Below the pieces are notes generated by a model, which was not told the DNA's origin, did no database searches, and was given only the letters and a program-made list of their open reading frames with translations. Of a DNA stretch of 64,000 bases, positions 1-11,760 are shown one piece after another; position 1 is the first letter of the stretch; each line of letters starts with the position of its first letter. The stretch spans positions 860,767-924,766 of the forward strand of contig NC_089823.1 of assembly GCF_035046505.1 (NCBI RefSeq). The letters are read 5' to 3'. The translations under genes were made by a program, and so were the position numbers. Source of the stretch: Tiliqua scincoides (taxonomy: Eukaryota > Chordata > Lepidosauria > Squamata > Scincidae).

Positions 1-87
1 AAAAACAGCTTGATAAAAAAAGTACACCTGTCATGAAACTGTTGTTTCATGTGGGTTCTTATTTTCTTACATTGGTATTAGATTAGA

Positions 88-763
88 CAAGAAGCTGACG
101 GAACATACCAAGATCCAGGTCTACAGAGCTTGCGTCCTGAGTACACTTCTGTACTGCAGCGAGTCATGGACTCTTCGCTCACAAAAGGAGAGGAAACTGA
201 ACGCTTTCCACATGCGCTGCCTCCGACGCATTCTCGGCATCACCTGGCAGGACAAAGTGTCAAACAACACAGTCCTGGAACGTGCTGGAATCCCTAGCAT
301 GTATGCACTGCTGAAACAGAGACGCCTGCGTTGGCTCGGTCATGTCGTGAGAATGGATGATGGCCGGATCCCAAAGGATCTCCTCTATGGAGAACTTGTG
401 CAAGGAAAGCGCCCTACAGGCAGACCACAGCTGCGATACAAGGACATCTGCAAGAGGGATCTGAAGGCCTTAGGGATGGACCTCAACAAGTGGGAAACCC
501 TGGCCTCTGAGCGGCCCGCTTGGAGGCAGGCTGTGCAGCATGGCCTTTCCCAGTTTGAAGAGACACTTTGCCAGCAGTCTGAGGCTAAGAGGCAAAGAAG
601 GAAGGCCCATAGCCAGGGAGACAGACCAGGGACAGACTGCACTTGCTCCCTGTGTGGAAGGGATTGTCACTCCAAGATTGGCCTTTTCAGCCACACTAGA
701 CGCTGTGCCAGAACCACCTTTCAGAGCGTGATACCAGAGTCTTTCGAGACTGAAGGTTACCAA
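88..763 (+). repeat. 5'-truncated LINE, C-terminal RT and zinc-knuckle part (LINE-A)
   Basis: The plus strand encodes the end of a non-LTR retrotransposon polyprotein: the motif LRWLGHVVRMDDGRIPKDLL is followed by GRPQLRYKDICKRDLK and a CxxC...HTRRC zinc knuckle near residue 150 of the open frame. The copy ends in a hallmark tail, TCTTTCGAGACTGAAGG, with no poly(A). The same family recurs at 48876-50180, 50461-50571, 53841-54170 and 59086-59130. I call it LINE-A here; its clade (L2-, Vingi- or I-like) cannot be settled by eye. Confidence 0.85.
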
Positions 764-804
764 CAGCTGGGGCTCCTTGGATGTAAAAGATTCCGGTGAG
801 AATG

Positions 805-1016
805 GTTGGGTTACGGGTTACAAGCCATGATGTGTATGTGTAACCTCCTGATTTTAGAAATGGGCTATGCCAGATGCAAGGGAGGGCACCAGGATGAGGT
901 CTCTTGTTATCTGGTGTGCTCCCTGGGGCATTTGGTGGGGCTGCTGTGAGATACAGGAAGCTGGACTAGATGGGCCTATGGCCTGATCCAGTGGGGCTGT
1001 TCTTATGTTCTTATGA
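805..1016 (+). repeat. CR1-clade LINE 3' tail
   Basis: This is the 3' untranslated end of the abundant CR1-type family of this window: it runs from ACGGGTTACAAGCCATGATG through GCTGGACTAGATGGGCC to the terminal octamers TTCTTATG TTCTTATG. CR1-clade elements end in short tandem octamers rather than poly(A), which this shows. Confidence 0.85.
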
Positions 1017-1599
1017 TTAAACCTTTAGAGAAGGGACCTTTGTTGTCTTCCTGGTGGATGAGACCTAAGGGAGAGTTAGCCTCACTCTGGTGGTGTGAGC
1101 AAATGAGAGAAGTTCATTCTGACTAGTCAGTACAAGAGTTAGATTGCGTTCGGTTTTTATCTTTTCTTTGTAGCTGTTTTAGCAGGTTCACCAAAGGTCC
1201 TTCCTTGGGGAGTCCTACAATTTTGGGAGCCTCCTATAATTGTTGTACCTTTAGCCAACTGAATCTGGATTGTGCAGCAGCCCCTTTTGTTAGTTATAAT
1301 AATGAATGGATCTTAATAAACTCTGCTTTCTATTCCTTTTTGTTTGGGTCTCACTGAGCTATCTGGGAACCATTACTCTCTTCCCTTACAGGGAGTTAAA
1401 GAGGGGAATTGAAGAGAACCCATTAATTAGCTTATGTAACAAGGAAGAGGGATTTAGCTCATGACGTTCTTCTGGTGATCCTGGTTCTCGGCTGGTGACA
1501 GAGGGGTCGTTATTAAGGGGTCTTGCCTCCTCAGGACCCTGAGGAGGACAGCACTGAAAACCAGTTCAAAAACAGTGGCAAGCTGTTTCAAAGCAACTG
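1017..1599. other. Gene-free; LTR-like stretch, doubtful
   Basis: No gene is seen. An AATAAA at about 1314-1320 followed by a pyrimidine-rich stretch gives the look of the end of an old LTR, but no partner LTR or internal region was found, so this is only a possibility. Confidence 0.2.
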
Positions 1600-1741
1600 T
1601 TACCCTGCACTTGCGTGATCTCGTCTGATCTCGGAAGCTAAGCAGGGTCAGGCCTGGTTAGTACTTGGATTGGAGACTGCCTGGGAATGCCGGGTGCTGT
1701 AGGCTTATACCATAGTCTTTCCAGACTGAAGGTTGCCAACC
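1600..1741 (+). repeat. 5S rRNA-derived SINE with LINE-A tail
   Basis: Bases 1603-1706 closely match vertebrate 5S rRNA: GATCTCGTCTGATCTCGGAA, AGCTAAGCAGGGTC, GCCTGGTTAGTACTTGGAT and CGGGTGCTGTAGGCTT occur in the right order and spacing, covering the internal control region (A box, intermediate element, C box). The 5S part runs straight into ATACCATAGTCTTTCCAGAC-TGAAGGTTGCCAAC, the tail of LINE-A. A 5S-headed SINE with a LINE-shared tail is the SINE3 design; 5S chimeric SINEs have been reported in lizards. It is not a functional 5S gene because the tail is a retroposon end, and there is no T-run terminator directly after the 5S part. Confidence 0.85.
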
Positions 1742-2929
1742 TATGTTTTAAAGGCAGCAGAATTTCCAGCACAATCCCAGCAGGATTAGTCTGCCCCTAA
1801 AACCTGAAAGACAGATCAGCTTCTGAGCCCTTCTTGAGGCTGGATGGCAGGGGATGCTTCACACTACTTGTGGCAGGGACTCCCAGAGCTTCAGGGCCAC
1901 CACAGAAATGTGTACTGCGCACGCCTCGGCAAGTCACGGCCCCCAAGAAGATGGGCCAAAAACAGAGGCAATCAACGGTCCTTTCAGCAAGCAGTCCTGC
2001 AACTTGGCTTTAGGGGATGATCTCTTCTGATCTCTGGGGCTGCCCTCCAACCTCAGGGGGCTCCAATGTTTCAGGAGGAGGATTCTAGTACTCTCCCTCT
2101 GGCCCTCACTCATCAGCAGAAGGTCCAGAGGGGTCTCTGACACCTCTCCTTGGGAGAGAGAGACACTCCATGACAGGCCAGTAGCAACTTCAACAAAGGG
2201 ACCAGTGGCAAAGATTTGGTTGGGAACGTTAAAATCTGGGATACTAGGCAGTAATGAACCTGCCCCATGGCATTCCAGAGCGCAGGTCCACGACAGGTCG
2301 CCCCCCCCACATCACGTCGCCCCCCAAGGGGATACTTACCAGGCATAATGGAGCCTTGCGCAGTGCTGCACAGCACGCGAAAAGCCTTCTGAGGCTTCCG
2401 CCCAACCGTAGAGAGTTTTTCCTGTTTCCTGACAAAACCAGGAAACCTGCGGGACGCCTGCCTGTGGGTTGGCTCTGACGGGCAGGCGGGCGGGCAGGCA
2501 GGGTGGCACTGCAGGTGGAGGTGGCAGCGGCAGGGGTACGGTGGGAGTGGTGCCCGGGGCTTTTGCCTGCCTGCCTGCCACTGACAGAAAGAGGCGTAAA
2601 GACTGCCTGGTCTGCAAAGACGCTGGGTGAGGTCCCCAGCAGTTGCGGTTCCAGCACAAAATGCAGACCTGAAGCTTCCTGCAGAAGGCCCCCCACTTCC
2701 CTCTTCCGCTCTGAGCAGGCAGCCAGTGTGCTCAGTGTGTGAGGAGCACAGCCAGCTGACAGCAGCATGAGTTTTGTCCTTCTCCTCTCAACTACTTTCT
2801 CCCCCTTTTATCCTCCTTATTGTCATCTGTCACCATCTGGGCAAGCTCAGGGAAGCTGCCAGGCAGAAGCTTTGCCTTGCAGCACACACAGCTCTCCTTG
2901 CTCCCTACCTGTGAGTCTCTCAACATAGT
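1742..2929. other. No gene recognised
   Basis: Long GC-rich open frames exist on both strands (for example 2244-2768 minus) but they resemble no family and overlap each other. Nothing supported was seen. Confidence 0.4.
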
Positions 2930-3185
2930 GGCGTATCCCGGCAGGTCGCATTCGAAGGCCGTGGCCAGCAGGATGGTGGACCCGGCTGCAAACCCAAAGT
3001 GGATGACAACATCTGGGCAGCACAGGCCTTGCAGAGAGGCCGCCTCCCTGGCACGGGACCAGAAGGAACGAGGGTCTTGGGCATGGTGGTGGGACACAGC
3101 CGCAGGTCATCCAAGGCCAGGTGGCTGTGGCCCCAAATGATGAGGACGAGGAGGGGTTGCACTGGGTGCTCCCACAGCCACTGGT
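2930..3185 (-). pseudogene. Class I olfactory receptor pseudogene fragment
   Basis: Read on the minus strand in shifting frames, this stretch recalls OR transmembrane segments 2-3: TTMPKTLV corresponds to the conserved PK.L after TM2, then FWSRAREASLQ..CAAQM, then IHFGFAAGSTILLATAF, which matches the CLAQMFFIH...MAFDR block of TM3. The hallmark DRY.AIC is degraded to ECDLPGYA. At least one frameshift separates the first part (frame around 2990-3185) from the second (2930-3060), and nothing of TM4-TM7 was found downstream. It lies upstream of, and on the same strand as, nothing functional; the nearest intact OR is at 7522-8472. Confidence 0.6.
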
Positions 3186-3290
3186 TGACCTGGCTTTTCA
3201 TTCTACTCTTATGGGTCTGCAGTTCATCTAGGGGTGGCCCACAAACTCCCGCTGTCTGAGCGCTTCACCTGGTTGCAGATGTTCTAGCCC

Positions 3291-3716
3291 AGGGCCACAT
3301 CATCTCTGACACTGTGTCGAGGGCCAGGACAGTAAAGAATCAATTTGCTTTAAGATTTGAGTAAATTTACATGAATGAATTTATTAGAGATGGAACTCAT
3401 ATGAATGAATGAAGGACTTGCAGTAGCTCAAGGCCTATGAAAGGCCTGGCACAAAGCAAGACTGGCCTTTCCTTCGCTGCCACTGCTGCATCACAGATGT
3501 GGAACAGCAAGTAGTGGAGGGAGCCCTCGTCCCACAGCTCAGGTGAGATGTCGAACAGTCGCCCTCATGCTGAAAGCAGTTGCATTGGGCCAGCACGGGC
3601 GCCAGCAAGACTCTGGAGGGCCAGAGACTCGCTGGAGACTGGGGGCTCCCCTAGGGCCAGATTGGGAGCCCCCAAGGGCCGCATGTGGCCCTCGGGCCGG
3701 GGTTTGGGCACCCCTG
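3291..3716 (+). repeat. Non-autonomous hAT-type DNA transposon, 5' end missing
   Basis: This is a diverged copy of the element at 33632-34088 and ends in the same terminal repeat (GTTTGGGCACCCCTG). The flanks carry TCTAGCCC on both sides (before 3291 and at about 3718-3725), an 8-bp target duplication as hAT elements make, although about 25 bp of the left terminus is lost. Confidence 0.7.
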
Positions 3717-6700
3717 CTCTAGCCCACCACTCTCCTCCACAGTTCCTGCCCCCTCTGCATTTTCTAACCCAGGGAGTGAGAGGAAGAGAAGCAACAGAGG
3801 TGAGCAGCGAGGTGGAAATGGTGCCTCCCCCACCGGTATGCTGCTTGAGGCAATTGCCTCAGTTAACCTCATGGACAGGCCGGCCCTGGCGGTTGGTGGC
3901 CAAAACTATTCTCCTGAGGACTCCACAAGCAAAGTCTGTTGGGTGGTCCCTCTGAATATTGCAGCTACATGAAATATATTTATCTTTACGAAATTTTAAG
4001 AACTTTTTTCCCCAATATGGACAAGTCTGTAGAGCTGCATTTGCAAGAATGTCCTGTGCTTTACAACCCCCAAATCTGCTTATCGGCCTACTGAAATTGC
4101 AGCTTGGTAGTTTGGTCGAAGAGGCTTCTGGAAGCTGCCCATGACAGCAGCGGTCCTGTGCGCGGACGGGAGCAGCGGCGAGCTGGAGGGGTGCAGAACG
4201 CTAAGTCTTTCACAACACCCAACTGTGCCATTTGAGCGGGACCCCCTTGCCACCGGAGCCGGTTGGGTGGTGAAAACAATGTTGTGGGAGGCCAGCAGCC
4301 GTGGAGGGGGCCAGAAGAAGTGGCAGTGGAGGTGTTACTAAAAGGGCTGTTTTTGTTTAGAGGAATTATTTACACAGTCCAACTGGGACGTTAGAATCTC
4401 AGGCTGGGAAACAAGACGGCCCAATGCAGAGAAATTCCCTTTTGCTTAAAGAGGAGACTGAGAGAAAGATTACTTTTAATAAAAGGTTATGGTTCAATTA
4501 CAAAAGAATAAAGGTAAAAATGATGATTTGATTAAGACACAAGAATTCCCCCCATGCAATGTGACGGGGGGGGGGTTGTGTAAACTAACAATGAGCTTGC
4601 GGTGTTGGGTTGAAGAGGGAGCGGAGTCCTCCCTGCCTGTGGCAGACTTCCTGAGCCTGAAGGTATCCCCAGCCACAGAAGGGGCTGGGTGAACGGGACT
4701 TGTGCAGCATCAGTGGGGGGGGGGGTGCACCCCCACCAGCAGGGGTCCCAGCAGCCACATGGGCTTCTGTGAGGCTTCTTCTCCGCTTCTGTCCCTGCCT
4801 TGCTGTTGTGTGCCGCCCTGACTGGTTCCTGTGCTTCGCTACACTCAGTGGGACTTGCTTTCAGGTAGACAGACAAAGGGTTAGCAGTGCTCCCCCACGT
4901 GTGTGTGTGTGTGTAAAGTGCTTTGTGTAGCTCAGCCCTGCTCTGAATGAGTTTGTATTTTTCCACAGTGCTGCCAACAGTCTCCCCCTGAGGGCAGAAA
5001 ACTCCTTCCTCCGGGAACATCGTGGGAATCTCTGCTCCACCTTTCACAGGGAACTGTTTTCTGCACACTCTTAAACTCTGCTCTTCAACCAAAGAAGTGG
5101 GATTCCCCAAGTGGAGCCCCTTTGGAAAACCAGCATCCCCAATTCACATCAGGAAGCAACCCTGCTACATTCTGTGGTGAGTCCTTCGTTGGTTTCCAGA
5201 GCAGTCTCCCCTTGTAGAACTGGCAACAAGAGCCGTTGGGTTCCCACGCAAGCAAGCACACCCATTGCCCTGACCCAACATGATTCCATCCCACTTAATG
5301 GAGCCCAGCCAAGCACTCCTCCACTTCCTCCCAAGGGTAAGGATAGTGACGTGGTTAGCCAGGAACATGGCCTGAGGGAGGTGGGAGCAGGAGGCTGCAT
5401 TCCCTGTACAATTGATTGCCCATAGACTTGTTTGGGCTTTGGAAAAACAAGTGCCAGGAACACTCCCCCTGGCACATTTAGTCTGCACCTTGTGGGTGCC
5501 TACACTTGACCCTTCTGAGAGCAGCACACCTGGGTCAATGACTGCAAGAAGGTGGAAGTGATTATTTTTGGCCTCCAGGAGGCCTTACAAGGCCCTCTGA
5601 GGGCTGGTGAGGTTGCACACAGCTTCCCTGGCCTTCAGAACACCTCAGGGTGGGGGGCAGCAGGTGAGGGGGCAGCACTCCCAGGTGGAGAACAGCAGTC
5701 CCAGGATCCCCACTCCTGGGCTATACCTGCACCCCCATCCCCAGGCTGCACACCCAGGCTGCACCCCCACCACTGACATACATGGAGCCTTGTGGAGGCC
5801 CAGAGAACTGGTGCATGTTCAGAGTGCATGCACCATCTGCTTGATGCATGCTTGGCGCAGCACCAAGGAGACAGCAGCCACTTGTGGTGTGTTCGTGGAG
5901 CCCTTGAAGAAGTCTCAGGGAGTCCTGGGGTTCTAGAAGTGCACCTTAAGAGATGCTGCTCTAGCCCGAGCATTGACACAAATAAACCGCCTCAACATTC
6001 CCATTTGACAAGAGTTGTTCTCCTCAGTAACCGGAGTGTTGCTGGTTGGAAGAGCAGCAGGGTCTGGCCCCCCTGCTGCCTGGGGAATCTGACTCCAGCC
6101 CAGCCAGAGGGCTGTTACTTGGCTGGACTGTGATGCCTGAGCCTTTGCCAGTGGGATCGAGAAAGGTCTGCTTTGGTGCTCCTGTCAAGGGAAGGGAGAC
6201 ATGATTCCTCACTGACTGCATCTGGGCACAAGAGAGAACCAGGGCTACAGACCTGGGGGCTGGAGTGGCGACGCTGTCCATCAGTTGAAAGGCTGCACAA
6301 GGAGAGGAGGGCTGGGGGATGACGATGAGGGGTTCAGTGTGGGACACCTTCAGCCTCATTTGCCAACCCAGCAGCCTGCTGGGAATCCCAGAGAGACAGG
6401 TGGAGCTGCGCTCTGGATGGTACGAGGGGAGCACAGCCTGCAGGAGCAGAGGGGTCGGAGGGGTCCAGCCGAGGCCAGTGTGCAGGGCAGGTAGAGCAGC
6501 AGTCCAAGAGCAAAGCCCTGTGGGGCGGAGAAAGCCATGGGAAGGCCTTCCTTCCCCCTCCTCTCCCCACCCCGCTGCAGCCAGCAGATGCTCCTTGCAG
6601 GCTCTCACTGTGTGCTGACGCCTGTGAGAAACACTTGTCCCTTCGCTCTCATGTGGGCCCCCTGAAGGCTTAGGGGTCTCCTCCAGCCTGTTTCAGCTCT

Positions 6701-7521
6701 ATAGGGGAGCTGAGGACAGGGTGGGTTGAAAAATGGGGGAGAAGACCTGGCATGCATGACTGTCTTGGGATCCACCCCTTCCCTTCCCTGCGCGACACCA
6801 CCTTGGTTCCTTCCCTCCAATGCTCCATTACCACTCTCCCTGCCCACTGCCCACCTCTGCAGCCAACGCACTTCCTCTGGCAGCAGGTGCTGAAGGCCCC
6901 ACTGCACCTGTTGTTGCTATGCCTGCAGCACTGGCAGAGAAGGCCTTCTGCTGATGGAGCTCTAGTTCCAGCAGTGGAAGGCAACCCTACAATTGGCCCC
7001 AAATCCTCCTCTGAATTCCCCCCCCCCCACACACACTGAATTCATATTGGGGGACGGCCAGGGAGCCAGGCTGCATCGTGCTTGAGAGGAGGACAGTGTC
7101 ACTGGGTGCCATGTGCTCCTTCGTGCACTCTCTTCCCCAGGAAGCAACATGCTGCTCCAAAGTCCCCTGCTTCAGGCTGTCACACACTGATGACCCCCAT
7201 TTCACTCTAAGCCTCTTCCCGTGGTGCGAGTCCATGGTGTGACCACGTCCGTCCATCCCTGAAAGGAAGCCAGCCCAGAGCCCTCCCTCCCATTCATTTC
7301 ACGGGCCTGCTGACAGAATAGTGTGGAGCCTGGAAGATGATAGACCTTTCGGTCCCCGACTGACTGAATGAAATGCTACCATCATCTTACTGATGGGGGG
7401 GGGGGTTGGGTGCGAGCAGGTGGCCAAAGTCAGGTGTGTAGGGACTGGGGGGGGGGTCCCTCCTAGCTCCATTTGTGTTCCTGCCCGCTCTGGGCCAAGA
7501 CAGCCCCTCCTTCCAGCCTCT
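3717..7521. other. No gene recognised, 3.8 kb
   Basis: The stretch is GC-rich with G homopolymers (4566-4576, 4715-4726, 7386-7395, 7448-7456). Many overlapping open frames occur, none with a recognisable domain. I see no CR1, hAT or RNA gene signature here. Confidence 0.4.
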
Positions 7522-8472
7522 TCAAGGCAAGCCTTTCCTCTTCCAAAACACGCGTGACACTCTGTCTCGGATCTGCTTGGTTCTGACTCCGTACACAATG
7601 GGGTTGAGAGTGGGAGGCACCAGTAAGTAGAGGTTGGCCAGGAGTATGCGCGTGTGGGGGGCCACCCTGTGCCCAAACCGGTGTGTCAGGATGGAGAAGA
7701 GGCCTGGCACAAACGCAATCAGTATCACACAGATGTGGGAGCCACACGTGTTGAAGGCCTTGAGCCGAGCCTCTTTGGAGGGCAGGCGGAGGACAGCCCG
7801 GAGGATCAGGCTGTAGGAGGCCCCTATGAGCAGGATGTCTGAGACACCAACATAGAGAGCCACACTCAGGCCATAGAGGCTGTTGAGGCTGACATCAGTG
7901 CAGGCCAGTTTCACCACAGCCATGTGCTGGCAGTATGTGTGGGGGACCTCGTTGCTTGCACAGAAGGGTAGCCTCCTGGCCAGGACCGGAAGGGGAGTAA
8001 TCAAGGCAACCGCCCTGGTCACAACTGCCACCCCGATCTTCAGAAGCACCGGATGGGTCAAAATGGCTTCGTAGCGCAGAGGAGAGCAGATGGCCACATA
8101 GCGGTCAAATGCCATGGCGACCAAGACGCTGGTCTCCATCACAGAAAATGAGTGAATAAAAAACATCTGAGCCAGACACCCGCTGAAGCTGATCTCCCTG
8201 GCATGGGACAAGAATACGCCGAGCATCTTGGGCACTGTGGCAGACGAGATGACCAGGTCAATGCCAGCCAGCATGGAGAGGAAGATGTACATGGGCTTGT
8301 GGAGGCTGGGCTCAATCTTGATGATGAACAGGAGGGTGCTGTTTCCCAAGAGGGTTATGATGTACATGGACGAGAGAGGGATGGAGAGCCAGCGGCAGGC
8401 GGCTTCCAGCCCTGGAATCCCCAGGAGGACAAACGAAGAGGGGTTGAGGTGGGAACTGTTAACAGTGGACAT
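7522..8472 (-). CDS. Class I olfactory receptor, OR52-like, 316 aa
   Basis: A G-protein-coupled odorant receptor of the plasma membrane of olfactory cilia, expected to act through Golf and adenylate cyclase. The single-exon frame holds the full OR set: N-glycosylation sequon NSS at residue 5, GIPGLE at 18-23 (a class I mark), LGN of TM1 at 42-44, PMY at 60-62, Cys99 for the TM3-ECL2 disulphide, MAFDRYVAICSPLRY at 120-134, SY at 219-220, KAFNTC of TM6 at 238-243 and NPIVYG of TM7 at 290-295. Length is normal for the family. The start fits because ATG is followed directly by the usual short glycosylated N terminus, and a splice acceptor (CCCCTCCTCTAG) ends at 8515, 42 nt upstream. It is the only intact OR here on the minus strand. 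The OR52 assignment is by motif style, not by a tree. Confidence 0.93.
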   Translation of the reverse strand: MSTVNSSHLNPSSFVLLGIPGLEAACRWLSIPLSSMYIITLLGNSTLLFIIKIEPSLHKPMYIFLSMLAGIDLVISSATVPKMLGVFLSHAREISFSGCLAQMFFIHSFSVMETSVLVAMAFDRYVAICSPLRYEAILTHPVLLKIGVAVVTRAVALITPLPVLARRLPFCASNEVPHTYCQHMAVVKLACTDVSLNSLYGLSVALYVGVSDILLIGASYSLILRAVLRLPSKEARLKAFNTCGSHICVILIAFVPGLFSILTHRFGHRVAPHTRILLANLYLLVPPTLNPIVYGVRTKQIRDRVSRVFWKRKGLP

Positions 8473-8514
8473 GATGCATCTGTGCCGGGTGTCAGGCCAT
8501 CAAAGAGCCTGTTC

Positions 8515-10771
8515 CTAGAGGAGGGGCAAGAGCAGAGAACACCTGTCAGTCACCCTGACCACGTCCTCCTGGAAGACGAGACTTGCAGAGGTCCAGGCAG
8601 TGACTTTGCAGTGGGAAGATCCGCTGTTGGAGGGGCCTGGAAGAGTGTGTGTGAGCCCAACATCACCACAGGTGCATAAAGTGGTCCAAGGTCTGAGCAG
8701 GTGTAGCACTGCCCCCACTCGCCCACTGGGCATTGCCCAGAGAAGTGGACTGCAAGGCTGCTGCTCCCTGTGGTGGGCAGCCCTGAATTCTTTTCTTTCC
8801 TTGGTCCTACGCCCCCCACGTGTGCAATCATGAGCAGCGCCTGTCTCCATGGCAGGCAGCACCACTCAGACCAAGCCTGCCTACCATTTACAATCAAGGA
8901 CTCTCTGTCCACATGCCCCGTGTAGAGCCACCTCCTTTTATCTGCCCTAAATATCCTGCTAGTCAGTTTCATTGAATGACCCAGCCTGGTTCCAGTAAAG
9001 ATTTCTCTCTCCACTTCAAGTCTCACAACCCAGTCCTGACCAACTTTCCACAGTGCAGCCCTGAGGAAGGTCACAAACGCTTCCTTACCCTGAGGAAGTC
9101 TCCATGACTGCCCCACCACTGCAGGGTGCGCCCCATTGTCATGGCTGCATCAGAGCAGAGAAGCTAGTTGAGACGGGGCTGTCCATCCCCCACTTTTTTG
9201 TTGTTGCAAACACTGTAGGAAGGGGCTCCAGCCCTCCCATCACTTTGGTTATTCTTTCCGCACACTACAGTACAGCACCCTTTTGGAAGGGCGGAAGCCA
9301 GGACTGGACACAGCTTTGCACAGCCAGACAACTCGTCTTTGCGAGTCCCTTCCTAACACCTCCTGGCCCAGAAACCATATTCTTCATGGCTGCTGCCCAC
9401 TAGATCAGTGAACACATCAGAGCCCTCAGATCTCTTTCCTGGCTTGTCACTGAGAGACCAAAAAGTGATATGGGGATGTTTTGCCCCAGTGTGCATCACT
9501 TTATATTTAGTGACAGTGAACTGCAGTTGCCCTTTGACTGGCTGCCCACCTGCCCAGTCTGGAGAGGTCCTTCCAGAGCACTGATCCCAAGACAGACCCC
9601 CGAGGGCCCCCTGCTGACTCCCCCCCCACTGTGGAAACAGCTTTGTTTGGCTCTCCTCCCTGTTCTTTAGCCATTAAAGGACCTGCCCTCGTAGTCTAGG
9701 ACTGCTAAGTTTTTGCCTTTGTGAGGGTCAAAAGCCTTTTGGAAGGCGAGGGGTGCAGCACAGTGTCCACAGAATCGCTTCTGTCCACTTGCGGTTGACC
9801 CCCTCCTTCAAAGACCTCTTCCCAGACCCTCCCTGTGGTCGTTTCCCCCTAGTAGCCCAGCAGATGTGGTGGTGGCCAACCTTGCCCCACTTTTCAGCAG
9901 TCTCACCCAGCTGACATCAAGCAACGCAAACTCCTCCACCCAGAGCAGGGGGCTCTGGCCGTCCTACCAGTATCCAGCCCCCTCCTTTCTCTGCAAGGTC
10001 CCTTGCAAGAGGCTCAGCTCTCTTTGGAGGCTCCCCTCCAACTCATGTGGCGGATGGCACCCTTCAAGGCCCCTGGCACATCCCTCGGCCTCCTCTGGCA
10101 GCCCCCTCATCCCACCTGGCCTCCGCATGTTTCACTTCGGGGTGACCCTCTCCTCGATCACTCTGCAGCCCAGCTTGCCCGCAGGCAGTTGTCCTTTTCT
10201 GTTGCCTCCAGCCCGGCGCCTCCTAAAGTGAATGCTGCACTAGGGTCCTCTTCCCAAGCCCTCCAGTGTACCCCGACTTCCTTACCTGGCTTCCTGGCCA
10301 GAGGAATTGGAGCCCAGTCTCAGCAGCGGCCAGTCTGACCAGCAGCAGGAGCCCCTCACTCTGTGACTCTGCCAGACCCAGCAGGAGGGCTGGGAGGTAT
10401 TTGTGGGGAGGGAGCTGCGGGGATCCCTCATGGGCTGGCGGCCCTGAGGGAACTGTTCTGCTTCCCTGAGTTCTGCTTGGGGGGCCAAAGAAGGAGCGGC
10501 CATTCTTTCGCCCCCCAAAAGCCCAGCTCAGCTCCAGGCTGAGGGCCAAAATAGGCAACCCGTGAGTGACCTCCTGTCCATAAGCAAGCGTTGCGTTTGC
10601 CCTCTGGGAAAGCAGCCTCAACCTTTTCTGCATTTTGCATCACACCCCCTGCACCTTCCTGGTTGTGCCTGCATTCCGGCCTAAGAGAGCCTCAGTTCAA
10701 GGCGCGGTGGCACCTCGACTTGCCCCTCTGCTTGGCATCCCCTGTGCCCCTGCATTTAGCTGACACTGCTG
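8515..10771. other. Upstream region of the minus-strand OR; no other gene
   Basis: This would hold the intron and non-coding first exon of the receptor at 7522-8472, but I cannot place that exon. A CR1-clade fragment lies at 9465-9850. Nothing else is recognised. Confidence 0.35.
9465..9850 (-). repeat. Old CR1-clade LINE fragment (RT region)
   Basis: On the minus strand it shows diverged CR1 reverse-transcriptase sequence: the stretch around 9540-9600 parallels the better copy at 47700-47900 (CAGTCTGGAGAGGTCCTTC, then ATCCCAAGACAGACCCC). Divergence is much higher than in the TTCTTATG family copies, so it is older. Confidence 0.55.
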
Positions 10772-11760
10772 CAGTGGCATCACCAGGGTTTGCAGGAGGC
10801 CAGTGCGTCACCCCCATGAGGGACTCCTCCCATGGAGTGGATGGGGCAACGCACTGGGCAGTGGGTGTGGTGATGCCCCATTGCCCAGCCCCCGCTGGTT
10901 TTTTGGCTATAACTCTTGATAGAGTAGGAATATTTCAACGTGGTTTGTTTCATCACATTATGCATGAAATAGAGACATACAAAATTATGCAGGGGACGGA
11001 CAGAGTGGAGAGGGGGATGCTCTTTTCCCTCTCACACAATACCAGAACCAGGGGGCATCTGCTAAAATTGAGTGTTGGGAGAGTTAGAGCAGACAAAAGA
11101 AAATATTTCTTTATGCAGCATGGAGTTAACCTGTGGAACTCCTTGCCACAGGATGTGGTGATGGCATCCAGCCTAGATGCCTTTAAAATAGGATTGGACA
11201 GATTTCTGGAGGAAAACTCCATCACAGGTTACAGCCATGATGGGTATGTACAGTCTGAGATTAGCTGGTTGCTCATTATGGGTGCCAGGTAGAATTGGCC
11301 GTGGGAGGCAGTTTTTTCACCTTCCCCAGACTGGCAAGGGAGGGCAGGTATATTCAGTAGGTTTCATGCATTAAAAATTGGTCATTATTTAATAAAGTAG
11401 CACAAGTTCAACACAATTGCAATCTGGTGTCTTTGGTGGGTGGTGTGAGCATAAATAGAATGCTAGATGCAGGGAGGTGGAGTATTTTGTGGTCTTGTGT
11501 GTGCTCCCTGAGGCATCTGGTGGGCCGCTGTGAGATACAGGAAGCTGGACTAGATGGGCCCTGGGCCTGATCCAGCAGGGCTTGTCCTTTAATGTTCTTA
11601 AATTATGCATCAGTTGATATATAACATGATGGTATTATTTGAAAATACCAAGATTTTAAAGATTTTGGCCAGCAGTGATGTCCCCCCCATGCGCGTCATC
11701 CAGTACAGCCTGCACCCCCCAGTGACGCATTACACTGCCAAACCTTTGAAGCAACACTGT
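10772..11760 (-). repeat. Non-autonomous hAT-type element interrupted by a CR1 insertion
   Basis: The left end CAGTGGCATCACCAGGGTTT and inner sequence match, in reverse orientation, elements at 24228-25300 and 41273-41640 (shared inner blocks around ACATGATGGTATTATTTGAA). Bases 10965-11602 are a CR1 copy inserted into it; ATTATGCAT flanks the insertion on both sides. The element is therefore older than that CR1 copy. Confidence 0.65.
10965..11602 (+). repeat. CR1-clade LINE 3' end, nested in a hAT element
   Basis: The open frame reads ETYKIMQGTDRVERGMLFSL and continues with NTRTRGH, KYFFMQHGVNLWNSLPQDVV, the C-terminal end of the CR1 family seen throughout. It runs to the GGCCTGATCCAGCAGGGC tail. 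Confidence 0.85.

Noticed and set aside
1600-1706. A functional 5S rRNA gene
   Set aside because: The 5S part has mutations and passes directly into a LINE-type tail without a T-run terminator.
2325-2375. GATACTTACCAGGCATAATG resembles the 5' end of U1 snRNA
   Set aside because: Similarity stops after about 12 bases and no further U1 sequence follows.
2244-2768. 174-codon open frame on the minus strand
   Set aside because: GC-rich chance frame with no family resemblance and overlapping open frames on both strands.
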